From positions 1 to 6,483 of the forward strand of contig JBEKEO010000182.1 in NCBI GenBank assembly GCA_050013795.1: a DNA stretch of 6,483 bases. The letters are read 5' to 3'. The notes under the pieces were generated by a model that saw only the letters and a program-made list of their open reading frames with translations, did not search any database and had not been told where the DNA came from. Below are positions 4,737-6,483 of the stretch, in pieces. Origin of the DNA: CAWHOW01 sp050013795. GTDB lineage: Bacteria; Bacteroidota; Bacteroidia; Bacteroidales; CG2-30-32-10. Both the position numbers and the translations under genes were made by a program. Positions within the stretch are counted from its first letter, which is position 1. Each line of letters starts with the position of its first letter.

Positions 4737-6011
4737 ATGCTGCAATTCTTCAAAGATATATTAAGAAAAGATCATAAACCTGTATTCGGGGCTTTAGAGA
4801 TCCTGAAATATATTGGTCCCGGTTTGCTTGTTGCTGTTGGTTTTATTGATCCGGGGAACTGGGCAACCAATCTTGCAGCCGGTTCGGGGTTTGGTTACGC
4901 CCTGTTGTGGGTAATTACGCTTTCCACCATCATGCTTATTGTGCTGCAGCATAACGTTGCCCATCTTGGGATTGCTTCCGGTTTGTGCTTGTCAGAAGCC
5001 GCCACTATTCACATGAAGAAATGGGTCGCAAAGCCTATTTTATCTTCAGCCGTTTTGGCTGCTGTTTCAACAGCGCTTGCCGAAATACTTGGTGGTGCAA
5101 TAGCCTTACAGATGTTGTTTCACATCCCCATTCCCGTTGGTTCTGTTATGGTTACCTTAATGGTTACATTCTTGCTTTTTTCCAATTCATATAAAAAGAT
5201 AGAAAAATGGATAATAGGATTTGTATCGCTTATTGGCATTTCCTTTGTTTACGAACTTACTCTTGTCCATGTTCCATGGGGTGAAGCCATCAGATGCATA
5301 GTTCAACCTTCTTTCCCGCAAGGTTCTTTACTTTTTATCATGAGCGTACTTGGAGCGGTTGTAATGCCACATAATCTGTTCCTTCACTCTGAAATTATTC
5401 AAAGCCGCCAATGGCATCTGGAAGACCATAGTATCATTAAGAAGCAACTGCATTACGAATTTGCCGATACATTATTTTCTATGTTAATCGGCTGGGCAAT
5501 TAACTGCGCCATGATAATAGTAGCAGCATCAGTGTTTTTTGCTCATCATGTACAGGTTACGGAATTGCAGCAAGCGGAAGAAATGATGAGGCCCTTGCTT
5601 GGCAATACTGCTGCCATTGTGTTTGCATTAGCGTTATTGTTTGCAGGCATAGCTTCCAGTGTTACTGCAGGCATGGCGGGAGGTTCTATATTTGCCGGTC
5701 TTTACGGGGAGCCATATAATATAAAGGATAATCACACAAAGCTTGGAATTGGAATCACCTATTTCTTTGCATTTTTGCTTATCATATTTATTGGTGATCC
5801 TTATAAAGGACTTATCATTTCCCAGATGGTGCTGAGCATCCAGTTGCCGTTCACTGTTTTTATACAGATTTACCTTACTTCTTCAAAAAAAGTGATGAGA
5901 AAATATGTGAACACATGGAGAACAACTACCATCCTTATTCTGATAGCAATAATTGTTACATTTTTGAATTTGTGGTTGCTATACAGCTTGTTTTTTGAAG
6001 GTGGATTTTAA
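4737..6011 (+). CDS. mntH: Nramp family divalent metal transporter (MntH-like)
   Basis: This 424-residue inner-membrane protein should import Mn2+ (and possibly Fe2+ or other divalent metals) with protons. It has about 11 hydrophobic segments. The first holds the metal-binding DPGN at 38-41 in GFIDPGNWATN, and the sixth holds MPHN at 210-213 in AVVMPHNLFLHS; these two unwound helices form the metal site. The Met of MPHN is kept, which in characterised family members goes with selection for transition metals over Mg2+ or Ca2+. SQMVLSIQLPF (362-372) matches the conserved tenth segment. I start at the ATG at 4737; the frame is open to a TTG at 4719, but that lies in the promoter box and would add only six residues. 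Standing divergent to the lipid kinase, it is probably transcribed alone. Its stop overlaps the stop of the convergent rRNA methyltransferase. The family call is secure; the symbol follows usual naming for bacterial members. Confidence 0.95.
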   Translation: MLQFFKDILRKDHKPVFGALEILKYIGPGLLVAVGFIDPGNWATNLAAGSGFGYALLWVITLSTIMLIVLQHNVAHLGIASGLCLSEAATIHMKKWVAKPILSSAVLAAVSTALAEILGGAIALQMLFHIPIPVGSVMVTLMVTFLLFSNSYKKIEKWIIGFVSLIGISFVYELTLVHVPWGEAIRCIVQPSFPQGSLLFIMSVLGAVVMPHNLFLHSEIIQSRQWHLEDHSIIKKQLHYEFADTLFSMLIGWAINCAMIIVAASVFFAHHVQVTELQQAEEMMRPLLGNTAAIVFALALLFAGIASSVTAGMAGGSIFAGLYGEPYNIKDNHTKLGIGITYFFAFLLIIFIGDPYKGLIISQMVLSIQLPFTVFIQIYLTSSKKVMRKYVNTWRTTTILILIAIIVTFLNLWLLYSLFFEGGF

Positions 6012-6483
6012 TAAATCACGTGTTGGGTGATAAAAATAAATTCTTCGACACTTAGTTGTTCCGCTCTTTTAGTAAATAAATAAGCAAGCTTTTCGTTGGC
6101 ATTAAATTTAAGTGAAGATAATGCATTTCTTAATGTTTTCCTGCGCTGGTTGAATGCTGTTTTTACAACTGTGAAAAAAAGTTTTTCGTCACAATCAAGT
6201 TTATTTATTTCACTCCTGCTTATTCTTATTACAGCTGATTTAACTTTTGGTGGAGGATTAAAAACATTCTCATTTACGGTAAACAAATATTCTATGTTGT
6301 AAAAAGCTTTTAAAAGAACACTGAGTATCCCGTATTCTTTTGTTCCGGGACCTGATGCAATTCTAACAGCAACTTCCTTCTGGAACATCCCTACAACTTC
6401 AATGACCATTTCCCGGTAATCCAGAACTTTGAAAAGTATCTGTGTCGAAATATTGTAAGGAAAATTCCCGATAATACTGATGT
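6008..6483 (-). CDS. rsmA: 16S rRNA (adenine1518/1519-N6) dimethyltransferase RsmA/KsgA, 5' end beyond the window
   Basis: The reading frame does not start at the ATG at 6409: it stays open to the right edge, adding 24 residues that contain IIGNFPYNIS, the NxPY catalytic motif (NLPY in most species, NFPY here). The window holds the last 157 residues of a protein normally about 260-270 long, so the N-terminal SAM-binding part is missing. Other family landmarks are FQKEVAVRIASGPGTKEYG (from about residue 33), FNPPPKV at 74-80, and FNQRRKTLRN at 110-119 in the C-terminal domain that contacts rRNA. The enzyme dimethylates two adjacent adenines in the 3' hairpin of 16S rRNA late in small-subunit assembly, using SAM; loss typically gives kasugamycin resistance. 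The gene converges on the Nramp gene with a 4-bp overlap at the stops. Identification is firm; no frameshift is seen. Confidence 0.95.
   Translation of the reverse strand, partial: ISIIGNFPYNISTQILFKVLDYREMVIEVVGMFQKEVAVRIASGPGTKEYGILSVLLKAFYNIEYLFTVNENVFNPPPKVKSAVIRISRSEINKLDCDEKLFFTVVKTAFNQRRKTLRNALSSLKFNANEKLAYLFTKRAEQLSVEEFIFITQHVIY

Noticed and set aside
4985..5194. Plus-strand 69-codon frame inside the Nramp gene
   Set aside because: It is an out-of-frame shadow of a well-conserved transporter.
6096..6302. Plus-strand 68-codon frame at the right end
   Set aside because: It is antisense to the conserved C-terminal domain of RsmA.
6008..6409. A complete 133-residue gene starting at ATG 6409
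   Set aside because: The frame continues upstream through IIGNFPYNIS to the window edge, so this ATG is an internal Met of RsmA.
1..6483. CRISPR array, tRNA, rRNA, insertion sequence or phage-defence system
   Set aside because: No regularly spaced repeats, cloverleaf, transposase, terminal repeats or defence-type domains were seen in any frame.

Overview
This window reads as chromosomal DNA from a member of the Bacteroidota. Three independent lines point there. The left-edge gene encodes a secreted protein with a signal peptide ending in Ala-Gln and a C-terminus that appears to be entering a type IX secretion (T9SS) sorting domain. Five genes have a TAnnTTTG promoter box (the Bacteroidota -7 element) upstream, and clear Shine-Dalgarno sequences are rare. 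The rRNA methyltransferase carries the NFPY form of the family's NxPY motif. The DNA is AT-rich, especially between genes. No transposase, phage gene, CRISPR array, tRNA or rRNA was seen.

Layout, left to right. (1) 1-665, minus: 5' part of a T9SS-type secreted protein, running off the left edge. (2) 666-890: divergent intergenic region with a promoter for each side. (3) 891-1289, plus: small putative lipoprotein of unknown function. (4) 1290-1446: an AT-only hairpin, a spaced 9-bp inverted repeat, and a promoter box almost touching the next start codon. (5) 1447-2466, plus: extended short-chain dehydrogenase/reductase (SDR). (6) 2467-2546: convergent junction with palindromes. (7) 2547-3506, minus: D-isomer-specific 2-hydroxyacid dehydrogenase. 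(8) 3507-3641: two strong adjacent hairpins, one abutting the dehydrogenase promoter box. (9) 3642-4589, minus: YegS/DgkB-type lipid kinase. (10) 4590-4736: divergent regulatory region. (11) 4737-6011, plus: Nramp (MntH-type) divalent metal transporter. (12) 6008-6483, minus: C-terminal part of the 16S rRNA dimethyltransferase RsmA/KsgA, running off the right edge and overlapping the Nramp stop by 4 bp.

The genes look like separate housekeeping units and not one pathway. Orientation changes at almost every gene, and only the lipid kinase and the hydroxyacid dehydrogenase are consecutive on one strand; even these are separated by a structured spacer and a candidate promoter. I found no convincing new multi-gene system. 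The items most worth a second look are the hairpin pair at 3558-3658, the spaced inverted repeat at 1361-1406, the small lipoprotein, and start-proximal promoter boxes that correct two gene starts and suggest very short leaders.
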